Shown here in pieces: positions 9,958-21,700 of a DNA stretch of 64,000 nucleotides. The DNA is from Polytrichum commune (lineage: Eukaryota; Streptophyta; Polytrichopsida; Polytrichales; Polytrichaceae): NCBI GenBank assembly GCA_950295325.1, contig OX485809.1, positions 40,703,081-40,767,080 on the forward strand, in the 5' to 3' direction. The stretch's first letter is position 1. Every line of letters begins with the position of its first letter. The translations under genes and the position numbers were made by a program. The notes under the pieces are model-generated. The model was not told where the DNA came from, ran no database searches, and saw only the letters and a program-made list of their open reading frames with translations.

Positions 9958-12546
9958 ATTATGACTATTATGACTATATTCGTTAATTTGAGACTTTCTC
10001 TTGTCTCAAATTAATATATAGACCACAACAACATGGTCTAATGTTTGGGTCGTCCTAACTAAACCATCTTGATATGAGTTCTTAATTGGGTTCTTGATAT
10101 GAACACCCGCTTCAAAGTATTTGCATCTTACAACATTCTCCAATATCTGTGTGATTTTATCCATGTTCTTATATTTGTAACTGTCTCAAAATGCCGAAAA
10201 AATCCCAAATTAACGAATATAGTGATAATTGAGTCACATCAAGAATTGACTGCTCTAGTTAGCACTTTAATGAATTAAATAAGGTCGAAAAATGGGAAAC
10301 GATGAATGACCACTAGGAGTAAAATGATTCTTGTGTGGATCCAAAATGGCTAAATTGTAAAAAAAGGTTACTTGACAAGGATGCAGTGATTGGTGGGATA
10401 GGTCTTGTTTCACACCACTTGGGATCAATGTTGGGCGCCACTAAGTAAACCGTTTTGTGTGCATTTGTATGTCGAGTAAGATAATTTGATATTCAAATTA
10501 AGTAGACTCTACTATACAAATAGGGGGGTTGACACATGTTACAATCTACACGCTTTTGATAAGTGTTTTAAAGTGTAGAAAGTGTTCTATACACAATTGT
10601 TTTTAGCCTTGATGTTGAACATTTTTATTCCAAGGGTTGGACTCTTTATTGGAAACCTAAATGATATGCATGGGTGACTATGAATCAAAACCCTTTATAT
10701 GCAAAAAATTCATAAAGAAAAAAAATGTTTACATACTAATGATAGGATAGAAAATGGACTCATATATTAATATTGTGCTTTTCAATTTAATGTGACAAAT
10801 GCCTCCACTACATACACAAAATATAAATTATGGAAAAAAAGGCCTTTACTACATATACAACCAACTTTCACTTACTAGTGAAAAATATAATATTTTTCGT
10901 CCATAGGATGCAACTCATATAATTTTAACTTTAAACACGTGTCGTTGAAGCTAAGAAAATGATAGCACCTAAATTCACCATTATATGATCATTTAAATCA
11001 TGATTCCATTTTCACCCAATATGGGAATAACCTACAACCCAAATGCAAATTCCAACAAGAATGGATAGGATAGTTGACATTGGGAGCAATTACTATATGG
11101 CAATAACATACGAAGATGTAAATTGGATGAGACCAGCAAATCTATTTCAGTTTTTTCTCTTAACCCAAGGGCCCCTTTTGTACATCTAACTTCACTCCAA
11201 AATTCTTAATAGCCTATTTAAATGCACAAAGTAGAGAAAACCAATACCTCCCCCCTTATGTACATTATATTGTAACTGATATTTAAAAAAAAATTGATCT
11301 TAGTCCAAGTTCAGACATATAACATGTTGAACTCTATCATAAGATCTTCCGATAGGTTTGGATAGTAAGATGCTTCTACATTGATACATGCAAATTAGGT
11401 TGCCTCTAGGTATAGGTTCCCTCTATAACCCATGCAGACCATGACCTTGGGTCAAACTAAAATCATAACAAAAACCTATAACCTCGGGGGGATCACACCC
11501 CCTTACGTTTTGTAACCACATGCGATAATGGGGTATTTAATGGGGGGATATTTATGCACCTCTCAATATTTTCCCGCCTTATTTGTAAATATAAAGCTAC
11601 TTTGACGTATTTTTTAGCACCCTATATTTATTTGTAATTATTTAAAGAGGCTATTTTTTGGCATCATTTTTTTAATATAAATCGTACAAGTACCAAGTAG
11701 TGGACGGAATACTATAGCATTGCAAAATCGAGTATATGAGCAACAAACATTCCATACCATCCATCTTGTCATTCAATTGGTTTTAATTAGTTATACCAAT
11801 CCTAAATCATTCAAAGTATCATTCAAAACACAACCAATAGCATTTGGGTACTAGTTCAAGGGTTACCAATAAACATGGAGATAACAACATATACAAGCTA
11901 ATATAGACAAGTTGTAAACACGGATCATAGAACAAAACAAAAATTACAATCAGTTGTGACAAGACATAGAATTTTGCTCAACTCGAGGCTCCACTACCTA
12001 CTCCAAAAAAAAATTACATTCAAATACAAGAAAGCTAAATACAAAAGCCATAATTATAGTATTGATCCTACTACACACTTTTAGGAGGAACCAATATCCA
12101 TAACCTTATTTTTTTTCTACTGATTACTAAAATAAAGGAATTATTCACCACCCTATTCTACATATAATCATGTAGGGGACACATTTCCAATGCTATGATA
12201 GATCTAACGAATTTATAATTTTTACCCTCAACGAATTATAGTGATCTTATTAATTTTTTATCACACGTGGTTTCTAAAATTCCGATAGTCGCCTCCCCAA
12301 GCCTTTAACTACCCGTCGTATAGCAATTAGAATCAAAACCACCACTTCCTATGTTTTGTTACTCTGGTAATAATAATAAGTATCCAAGATAGTGTGGGAG
12401 GTTGATGAACTAAACATCCGGCCTGGACCTGAACAAAATGGAAACAAAATCATGCGTACCCATGATCGCCTGGCAACACGTTCCATGACATAACTACGAG
12501 GACACGAGGACACGAGGATCAGACGATTGCTTTCTTCCCACTCCCT

Positions 12547-12552
12547 TATAAA
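12547..12552 (+). promoter_or_regulatory. TATA box of the dirigent gene
   Basis: TATAAA lies about 190 bp upstream of the dirigent ATG. It would give a leader of roughly 155 nt that includes a CT/GATC-rich stretch. Confidence 0.6.
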
Positions 12553-12737
12553 TTCAGGCACCTTCACAACTCGTTCTCAGATGTGAAGACTCACTCGATC
12601 GATCACACTGATCTGCAATCCGCCTTCTTCAACAGCTAGCTAGCTGGGGGCAAGCAACCGGTTCAATCGAAGCAGGTCCGATCGAGCTGACTGAATGCTC
12701 CTTTGCTGTCGATCATAACATACAGTAGATCACCACA

Positions 12738-13334
12738 ATGGCCACCAACGCTACCCACCCATCGCGCGTACTGTGTGTGCTTGCCATGTTGCTCATGGTC
12801 TCTCCAAGGATCGCACAGGCAAATCTGTGCTACAAGTTCACCGTCTACAGCCAACAGACACTCAAATCGCCCAGCGACAACTCCGGCGGCGACAAGGCCA
12901 ACACGCGGCTGATTACGAACTCGCCTTACGGGCAGCTCCTGGTGGAGGCGCAGCCGTTGACGGTGGCCGCGGACCCGACGTCGACAATGGTGGGAACGGT
13001 GTACGGGACGTCCAGCCAGCCGCTGACGAACGGGAGCTACTACCAGGGCACCGACATCTTCTTCCAGGTGCTCGACTTCCACATCGACGGCACCCTCGCG
13101 GTGACGAACCCCCTCACCAGCGCTGCCGCCAACAAGTACGTGAACGGCACGTTCGTGAGCATCGGCGCCGTCGACGACTTCTCGCCCGTGTGCACGGTGG
13201 CGGTCCTCGGCGGCACGGGTGACTTCGAGCTCACGACGAGGGGCAAGATCGTCGAATCGTACGCGATCGGGAATGCCACCACTCTCAACACCACCTTGAA
13301 GAACGACGTTACCATTTGCGTCGACCTCCTCTGA
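12738..13334 (+). CDS. Dirigent-family protein, secreted
   Basis: This single-exon frame of 198 aa has its ATG at 12738 and TGA at 13332. Residues 1-28 form a signal peptide with a hydrophobic core about 11-21 (VLCVLAMLLM) and a likely cut after AQA28. The mature part shows the dirigent beta-barrel pattern: opening strand LCYKFTVY, then GTVYGTSSQPL, GTDIFFQVLDFH, YVNGTFVSIG, and VAVLGGTGDFELTTRGKIVE near the C-terminus. The GGTGxFxxxxG segment is typical of the family. Several N-glycosylation sequons (NGS, NGT, NAT, NTT) fit an apoplastic protein. Dirigent proteins guide stereoselective coupling of phenoxy radicals (lignans) or related wall phenolics. The substrate cannot be told from sequence. 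The exon is much richer in G+C than the DNA around it. Nothing nearby suggests a cluster. Confidence 0.9.
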   Translation: MATNATHPSRVLCVLAMLLMVSPRIAQANLCYKFTVYSQQTLKSPSDNSGGDKANTRLITNSPYGQLLVEAQPLTVAADPTSTMVGTVYGTSSQPLTNGSYYQGTDIFFQVLDFHIDGTLAVTNPLTSAAANKYVNGTFVSIGAVDDFSPVCTVAVLGGTGDFELTTRGKIVESYAIGNATTLNTTLKNDVTICVDLL

Positions 13335-13384
13335 TTTGATCCCATTGAATCATCCTCATGAAGGTGAAGGGATGTGGTGCCTTG

Positions 13385-13390
13385 AATAAA
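13385..13390 (+). other. Polyadenylation signal of the dirigent gene
   Basis: AATAAA lies about 50 bp after the dirigent stop codon. Confidence 0.6.
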
Positions 13391-14068
13391 CAGGAACTTT
13401 TTCCGACTCGCCCACTTCTCGTAGGATATGAAACACACAACTAGTTAGCAAATGCAAGATTCAAGGCCGTGGCCATGAGGATTTCCTCATGATTTTGGAA
13501 GCTCATGTGAACATCGTTTTCAGTATCAAAGTGAAGATTTTTGAATGGTCTCTCCCCCCATTATGTTGATTGTTGAGCCTAGAATGGTTATCATTATATT
13601 TGAGCATTCAATCTAATCTCTTTTTACCATATATCTTTTTGGTAACCGTTCTTGGAGTCACATCAAACCACATACTACTCGAATATAGGTGTCTTGATAA
13701 GAAATGTGACTAAAGAAGGGTCCTCTACTTTAAGGGAGGTGAACCTTATGTGGTCACGGGGTTCACCCCTATTAATGGGATACCAACATATGTGAGTGGT
13801 TTATGGCAAGGCTTGTTGCCGAGAATAGACACCGCTTTACTAACACGTGTAATTGTTACGATGAGACTAGACTATGTGCTTAACATAACACCGATCCAGG
13901 TCCAACAATTAACACAAGTACAAATTTTATGGTATTTAGTGTCGCGTGCGAAGTAGTGTCACTTACCTTATTTTGAGGCATTTGCTAAATTACATTGATG
14001 ATTAACAACTTCACCATAAGTGTCACCTCATGACACTTGATGTTCAAGTGCGCTTACTAATATCTTGG

Positions 14069-14215
14069 CATGAGTATGTTCAATAATGTTATGAGATGCA
14101 TGCCTATGTATGTACACTATGCATACACTTTTGTCAACTTGTAGACCATGAGTATGTTCAATAGTGTTATGAGGTGCATGCCTATGTCAACAATGATCTA
14201 CAAGTCGACAAAAGT
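14069..14215. repeat. Direct repeat with interleaved inverted repeat
   Basis: A 41-bp phrase starting CATGAGTATGTTCAATA occurs at 14069-14109 and 14147-14187 with three differences. Between and after the copies, CACTTTTGTCAACTTGTAGA and a near reverse complement of it face each other, so the segment can fold back. Confidence 0.75.
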
Positions 14216-14224
14216 GTGCACAAA

Positions 14225-14402
14225 TGACACTTGCCATTAGTATGCTAAAGAACATCTTCCTCTTGCATACAAAAATGTAAATAGATAACACTTGCCATTA
14301 CTACGACGCTCAAAAAATCTTCCCCTTGCATACAGAAATGTAAATACATGATACACACCATTGCTATGCTCAAAAAAATATTCCCCTTGCATACTAAAAC
14401 GC
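14225..14402. repeat. Three-copy tandem repeat, about 60-bp unit
   Basis: Three diverged copies each contain CTTGCATAC and, before it, CACTTGCCATT or a variant. It adjoins the direct/inverted repeat to the left. Confidence 0.7.
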
Positions 14403-16264
14403 AAGATTATCATCTAAAGTATCCCAATGTGCTACTCTAAATGTCACAATGAATATTATTTTTCACGTAAAGAAGTTACTTATGTTGATGAATGGAATCA
14501 TATAGACAACTAGCAGACGTGACACTTTGAGACCTCTAGACATTTGGTTTAAGCCCTTCACAAATGGTATACATGACACTAAATACCATTAACAGTGTAA
14601 TAGGAGGGGCATTGACACCCTCTAGTAGTGAATATTGCAACTATGTGATTGCTTTCAGAGTAAGAGCACATCATTCGCTTGGGGCTCAACCAACTCCACT
14701 TCTGAAACTTGAACAATTTGTCAATTAGGTGATCCACACTTGCTAAGTAAATGGGATGATCCTGAGCCCTTCCAATAATATTAAGAAAGAAGAGCCCACT
14801 GAGTCATAGAATCTTATAGACATACAATGTCAATGACCTTTATCTTCTTACGTAACAAAGAGTTACATATTTGAAGAAGTGATTTAAAAACACTTCCATT
14901 CATTTTTTTGAAATTCTAAAATTACGTATTTAAAATCGATGGTAAGTCTAGGAACTATACAAAAAATAATGAGGCACAAAGGATAGGTACAACCCAATCA
15001 TTTATTAGAACTAGTTGTAAGATCATAGTGTGTCACCATCCGTGACTATATGCTATAATACACTATAATATCTTACCATAAGCTTATCATTTGCTTATGA
15101 TATGTTGTAAGCATAAGTTCAACATCTAGTTAATCAAGTTCACTTATTGCACCAAGTCTCTTGTGCAGGTGATATGGGAGTTGCCACCTTGGGGGTTGTT
15201 GACTTACAACGAAAGGGCCACCTCCATATTGGTGTTAATGCACTAGAAGTTTTCTCTCTAGTTCTCTCCTGATCCATAAACCAAGAATATGCTCATTTGG
15301 ACATGTGGGTAGTTGTGAAAAGACTCTTTTCACACTTGCTGTAATAATGAGTGTCATATATATGAGAAAAAATATGCTTGTTAGGTAATGCATAGATGCA
15401 CTGATGGAAGTTTATTATCAGCTTGCCACAAAGTATAATAATTTTGATTGAATAATTTTATTGAAAAAATCAAGAATTGTGAACTCCCTTCAAGTGAAGG
15501 GATGTGATGTTTAGTATCACTAAGCTTCTCATGCTCAACTTTCAATGAAATCAAAATTTTCTTCCAAATATTACAGATGCGGATGAGGATCATCCAACCT
15601 TGCAGTAAACTTACACCACATTTGCAACACCCCATGAGTCACACTACATGTTGTCACTCTTAGTGTTGCATCATATGTGAAGAACACTTGCCCAAATGTA
15701 CCCTAAGGCCAGTTAACGTGGGGCTCCATGTCCCAAGTTCCACTCATGTTAGCAAGTCCCAACACGGAGGCAAAAGTCTCAACTTTTGAGCTTCATGAAA
15801 CCATGAAAATAGGGATAATTTTCATTGAAGTTGGATCTTGATTATTCTATGTCAAAAAAACTCAAGGGACTTGTGTTGAGGGTTGGGTCTAGCTTTTTGC
15901 TCAACCCAACTCTCAACACAAGTTCCAAGCCTCACCTCCAAAAAGTGTTGCCATCTAGGACTTGGGATCATGTGTGAAGTGGTAAGTCCTAACTTCCATG
16001 CTATCAACGATTGAGATTACACGGATTAACCTCAAATGACTTGGGACTTGGAAACCCATGTGAACCAACCCCAAATGCTAAAGCCTATAGATAAATGAAA
16101 GGAAGTACATAATGAGGTCATGAATCACCTCAAGTTACAAACTTCATTCAAAGCTCAACCCTAACGCCAACGATCAATACCCAATTGGCATTAACTTGAT
16201 GTCTTGCCTGAACTCTATATTGATTTGCATCTGCATTGAACCCTTGCACTCCGTGAACACCATT

Positions 16265-16377
16265 CTAGTTAACCTCTTCATGAATAAATAAAATAAGATA
16301 AAAATAACATCGGTACTTTTATTTGCACCGATGTGAATGGGAGTCCGTTCTTCCTTACCTTGATCCCGTTTTACCAA
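16265..16377 (-). repeat. Dispersed repeat family B, copy 1
   Basis: On the minus strand, GAACGGACTCCCATTCA is followed about 30 bp later by a TTATTTTTATCTTATTTTAT-like tail. The same order of motifs occurs on the minus strand at 62864-63022. Confidence 0.55.
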
Positions 16378-18770
16378 GTGATAGGATAGGCATACTTCCT
16401 AACTTCCGGGAGGTGGGCTCCTTTAAATAATAGTTTCAGGGGGGGGTTGTCGTTTATGAATTTTAGGTGAATTAGGTGAGGGTATTAGGATTCATGGGGG
16501 CAGCTTGATTAAGGCTTGGTTGTTATCAAGCTTTCTTTTGTTTAGGACAAGGTATGTGAGGTATTTTATGGCTATTTGATGTATGTGTTTCATGAGCTTT
16601 TCAACTTCTCGAGGGGTATTTTGAGTTTTCTAAGGCTTCAAGTAATTGTTTGTGCACGGTTCCTCATACCTCTCCGTGAATACATTAACAATATGTGCAC
16701 TTTCATAAACTCTAATGTGGCAACCATGGGTCTTCCCATTCCAAATCTCAGAGATGTCTTGCAAGTGTCCTCCAAGTGCTCTACACACATCGAACATTAG
16801 TAACACGTGTCTTGCAAGTGTTCATCTTCTCTTCCGTGCTTACCTTTGTGATGGATATGTGTCTTACATACTATGTCCAATGAATTGGGCACGGCTAGAA
16901 ATTTCTTCATGGGGCATTGTTGCATTCCTTGATCCCCTTCACATATAGCTCAAAGTGGGGAGTATAGTGGCTGCACATTTGGCCCAAAATTGAGCATCAG
17001 ATGTCATCTTTCATCTCTACATGATGTTCAAAATTCTTTGAACTTGATGAGTTCGACATTATTAGTCGATTTCTCAATTACTAGGGAGTTGCTTTGTATC
17101 AGGCTTTTCCCAGCATAACTTGGCAAGTAAATCTGCTGAAGAGTCCATTTCGCCTTCAAGGTCCATGGCAGCTTATTTTGGGCCTCAAGACAGTGCACGG
17201 AGGGTTTTTTTAATAACTTGGAAGTTATCTTGAGCTTGTTTTTTTGCAACGTCACCCCATCTCAAACTGACTCATTTATCAATTGCATTACATTCACTGC
17301 GAGCATATAAATGACCTACACTTAAGTGCCTATTTGATACATTTCATCACATATGACCATATTTTCACTTCCTCTTTGTTACATTTTGCATTAAGGTAGA
17401 TGGATCTTAAGTAACTCATTTTCATAATCAAACCCCTAGATTTGATTGGTATGTGGTTCAATGAGGATCAAAGAATCAACACATGCTAAAATAGACGCAT
17501 GCTTAAAAGATATTGGACTACATCTTCAAATATTAATAACCACTCTACACTCAATAGTGAACAGGATTGGGGGACCTATGCATCTAGTTAAGAAATCAAC
17601 AAACATACACTTCTAATAACCATAACTAGATCAGGAGAGGTCTGATTTTCAATCTAGTTATTGCATATGTTTCATCATAGATTTCCAAATGCAACACAAG
17701 TTTTGTTGTGTAAAACTAATCGGTAGAAGTTGGAGAACATGCAAAACAAACCAAATGACACATCACATACCTTACATACAATTTAAATCTCATACACCAA
17801 CTAAAAGTTAACTAATAATGCTTCTTGAGGGCTCATTCAAACTATCATGTAGACCATAGAATGTTTCAAAGATCAAAGGAATTTATTTTGTCTTGACATT
17901 TTCCTTGCCTATTGAAGCATACTTGTGAATCACTTCAAGCTAGGAGGGACCTACAAACATGAAACCACTTTCAAGGTCTTGGCATGAATTCCCAACTCAA
18001 ATTAGGTGCAGGAACTTCCGGCATCTACTTTATCTTATGCCAAATGGACCCTTCCTGCTCCTCAACCAAATCACCATAGAAAAGCATAAAAAGCATAAAG
18101 ACTAGATTGGCCCAATACAGGTCTTTAAGTGCAGGTTATCCTTGAATACATCATAATGTACAAGCAACCTATGACCCTTCAAACTCTGCAAAGCAATTTG
18201 AACAGGAGATTCCTACACATTATAATGGCCTCTTCAAAAATGAAAAACGGTGCACTACATGAGTAGATAGGGATTGAGGGTTCAAGAGTATTCCATAAAA
18301 GGGGGCAGTGGTAGGCACATACATCAGCAGTTGCTAATGGATGGTCACATGAAAAACTCATAACTCTATAATCTTTAAAGGCAGCCCAAAATATTCTTCT
18401 AAATCCTTTGGTATTTCAAAGGTGATACTTATGTTGATCAATCTGCATACTGTTGAAAGGAAGCATTGAGACTGTGACAACATGCCAGAACCTGAAAACA
18501 GTAAAGGCTACCAATATAATTATTGTAGCCCTTCAATCACGACTTCTTTCTGAGATGTAGTTTACAAATCTTGCCCAGTCCACCACTAAGGTGGGGGTGG
18601 CATTCACAAGTGCATGTTTCAAGTCTCAAAGGGCTCACTAATATATCCTTTGTATATTACCTGCTCATCTTTATTACCACAAAACTCTATGTTCCGCTAA
18701 AGTACACAATAAATTGGACCACCCAACCTCAAGATCCTCGAATGTGTCGATCCCCAAATGCATGTGTATT

Positions 18771-21700
18771 CTAGTACAGTCGCCCTCGGCATGTTGCTGC
18801 ACCACAGTGACATGCGCATCCCTTTCCTGGGAGAAGCTTGTATCTGTAGTTGTAAGCAAGTTCCTCCCCTGCAGCAATCTGTTCACAACCAAAGTTCAAA
18901 TACACTGTCTCAATCAACTTTCAATTATTTATTGAATAGAAGATTATCGGATCAAAATTGGAGTGCAGGTAATCATGTTGAGGATCCGAGATCAATTCAC
19001 AAGTGTTCATAGTGTGCATTTTACAATGACAAACCTGAATGGGGTTGCAGAAGTTTCCCTGTCAATAGATACTATCATTTGATGAGATGCCACATTGAGG
19101 AGGAGCATTATATGTAAGCAATGCTACCTAGTATGTAGAATTGTTGGTGTAGGAGGATGCTTACATCTCGATTGGCAAAGAAACCAATGTGGGCCAACTG
19201 ACAATCCATACTCTCTACAAGCACTTCGTAATTCACAAGATTTGGAGCACAGCTGCACACCCAAAACCCATCACAGAGAACTACATCAGATATCCCCACG
19301 AACACAGATCTAAACTATAGATGGAAGCAGCTTTTGATGGTATAAGTCATGAGAATTTGCAACGGCAATAAACCCAAGAAGCCTGTGATGTGAAAGTGGT
19401 CACAAAACATAGTCACAATCTAATACCTGTGATTTATGAAGCGGGCTACATTTCCATGCTTGGTAGCATCAATTACAAAGGGCTTTACACCTGCTCGGGA
19501 TCCCGTCACATCCAAGTGGGCATCAATGTCATACAGGTAGCTGCAACCATCTTTGTCATACCTGAGACACCCCAAATTTGCATTAGTTTCTTACAATAGT
19601 TCCTCTTAATCCAGAGTATGCCTTCAAGACCTTGCAGAGGAACACAAAAGTCAGAGAAATCAAACCATTTTTTGCTTCTGCAGTTTAGCCACATGGCAAC
19701 TCCAGACAAGGAAAGGGAGTCATTAGAAACAGGCAGGTAGTACAGATGTTAACAACACAATATTTCTAGCCCATAGGACTATCACTTTACAAGGAGCTGG
19801 GGCCAATTCTGATGAACAAATATGGATATAAGACAAAGGAGCATGAAAAACTGGTTTGTACAGGTACATCTATAAAGGTATACATAATACTACAGGGAGA
19901 AGCTCCAAGTTTCATATTGATGTACATGATATAGAGTCAGACAATATCTCGCATTGAACAAACTAGCCAGTGATATTTGACAATCAAGCTGGACTAATAA
20001 CACTGTTTAGAACAGCTCAAACTAGAATACCAAGAATTGATGTCAAGGTTACCTTTCGCCCCTCTTGTTTGCCTCCCTGTCATTCAAAACTTCCCCTATG
20101 TACTCACAGATAAAAGTTCCACAAGCTATTGGCTCTGCTGACCGCACAGCCCACCCCTGAACATGTACACAGAATACAAGTTATCTCTCATGTCTGTTTC
20201 ATGTGCTGTAAGCACATTGCATTTTCCCTGATAATAAGGAGCTTGACATGACTCACTGAGCTGTCCCTTTGTCAGTAAGCACATCCATTGCAGGTGAAAT
20301 TTGAAGAGATGACAACAACGTGAACGTAAAATGTGGGGCCCTTTCCACCTATCACTTGGTGAGGTTGATACGTTTCTAATTATTATGTAAAATGCTGAGG
20401 GTTAGACAAGCATAGCACACAGTAATGCTTGAGAAGAAGCTCTTGAAAAGAAAGGTCCATGTACCTTGTGGCGAGATTTGAACACCTCCAGCTTCACCTG
20501 CACCCCCTTCTGTAAGACTCGATTTTGACAGTCATCGTGGCAAAAACAACTAGAATTGCATTCATACACCATGTAGCCATCCTGCACATCACACAATAGA
20601 ACAACAAACCATAGGGGTATTAGTGAGTAGGAACAAATCAATTATCATGTCCAAAAGTTCAAAATGAGTGCATGGATGGGACCAAGGTGGCCACACTTGT
20701 GACTCTATTCTGGAATTGCTGACCGAATGAGAGTTTCACAATAGTGCATACCTCCAGAATGATACGCCCTTGATCATCATATGGGAATCGGCCTTTCATA
20801 GGCACTCCTGACTTGTCACGAGCCTCCATGTTGTCATTGTCAAACATTGACACATGGTCACAAAAAAGTGGATTACATTTACCTTCTCCACAGGCACATC
20901 CAAGCTTTGAACTCTGAAAAAAAGAAAAAGAAAAAACCAAAAAGAACATACTCTTGTTAGTGAACCTAGCTTTTGCTGTTTTGATAAAGACATAGGTCAC
21001 AGCCATATATAATAAAATTAAACGTCTAACAGCAGTGTACAATTCCATCTTCCACCATAGTCTTCACCTTTGACTACCAATATATACCAAGAGTGTAACA
21101 TGAGAATGAGTCCATTACATTTGTCTACACTGAAAGGAATTAGTTAATGTGTTCCTTACTAGACTTGAAGGGTAATTTTAATATTTTCAGAAACACAAAG
21201 GGTGCCTCCTTGAGGCTTATTACGTGTATCTTAGGAAGTGATTGTACTTCTGTTCAAGAACAAAGCTCATCACTCCGACGGGCACAAAGATCCATACTTA
21301 GCTTGCTTTTCTGCCAAAACAAGATCAGAAGGCCATCCCCTCAGTAGATTCCCTATCAATATCCAGTATATTTTATTTGTTGAAAGACCTTGTGACATGG
21401 AAGAACTTATTGTTATTCATGATATTTTTGTAGGGGTGCTTTTAGCGTTCTACTAGCTCTAGGTTGACAATAATCCTGTGCAATAGACCTTTGAACCTTT
21501 TGAATCCTGAAACTGAAACTTTAGACGACACAGAAAAGACAAGTTACCTCAGTATCAAGACCTAGTGAGGGATCCAACAATCGCTTATTTATATAGCTGA
21601 AAGCTTTCCAAGGTTCAGTGCTATCCAAAGCAGAGTTCCCTGGACTTTCTCGGCATGAAGAACACGTGCAGGGCCGTAAAATATCTTCATCAACCACACA

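Larger units (their letters stand above)
7831..12546. other. Gene-free AT-rich intergenic region
   Basis: About 4.7 kb without a supported gene. It contains the dispersed repeat copies at 8420 and 9913 and the simple repeat at 8631-8671, listed separately. The open frames at 9563-10014 show no recognisable domain. Confidence 0.5.
13391..18770. other. Gene-free intergenic region with repeats
   Basis: About 5.4 kb with no supported gene. It contains local repeats at 14069-14402 and a dispersed repeat near 16265-16377. The last few hundred bases before 18771 are probably 3' UTR of the SUVR5-like gene. Confidence 0.5.
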
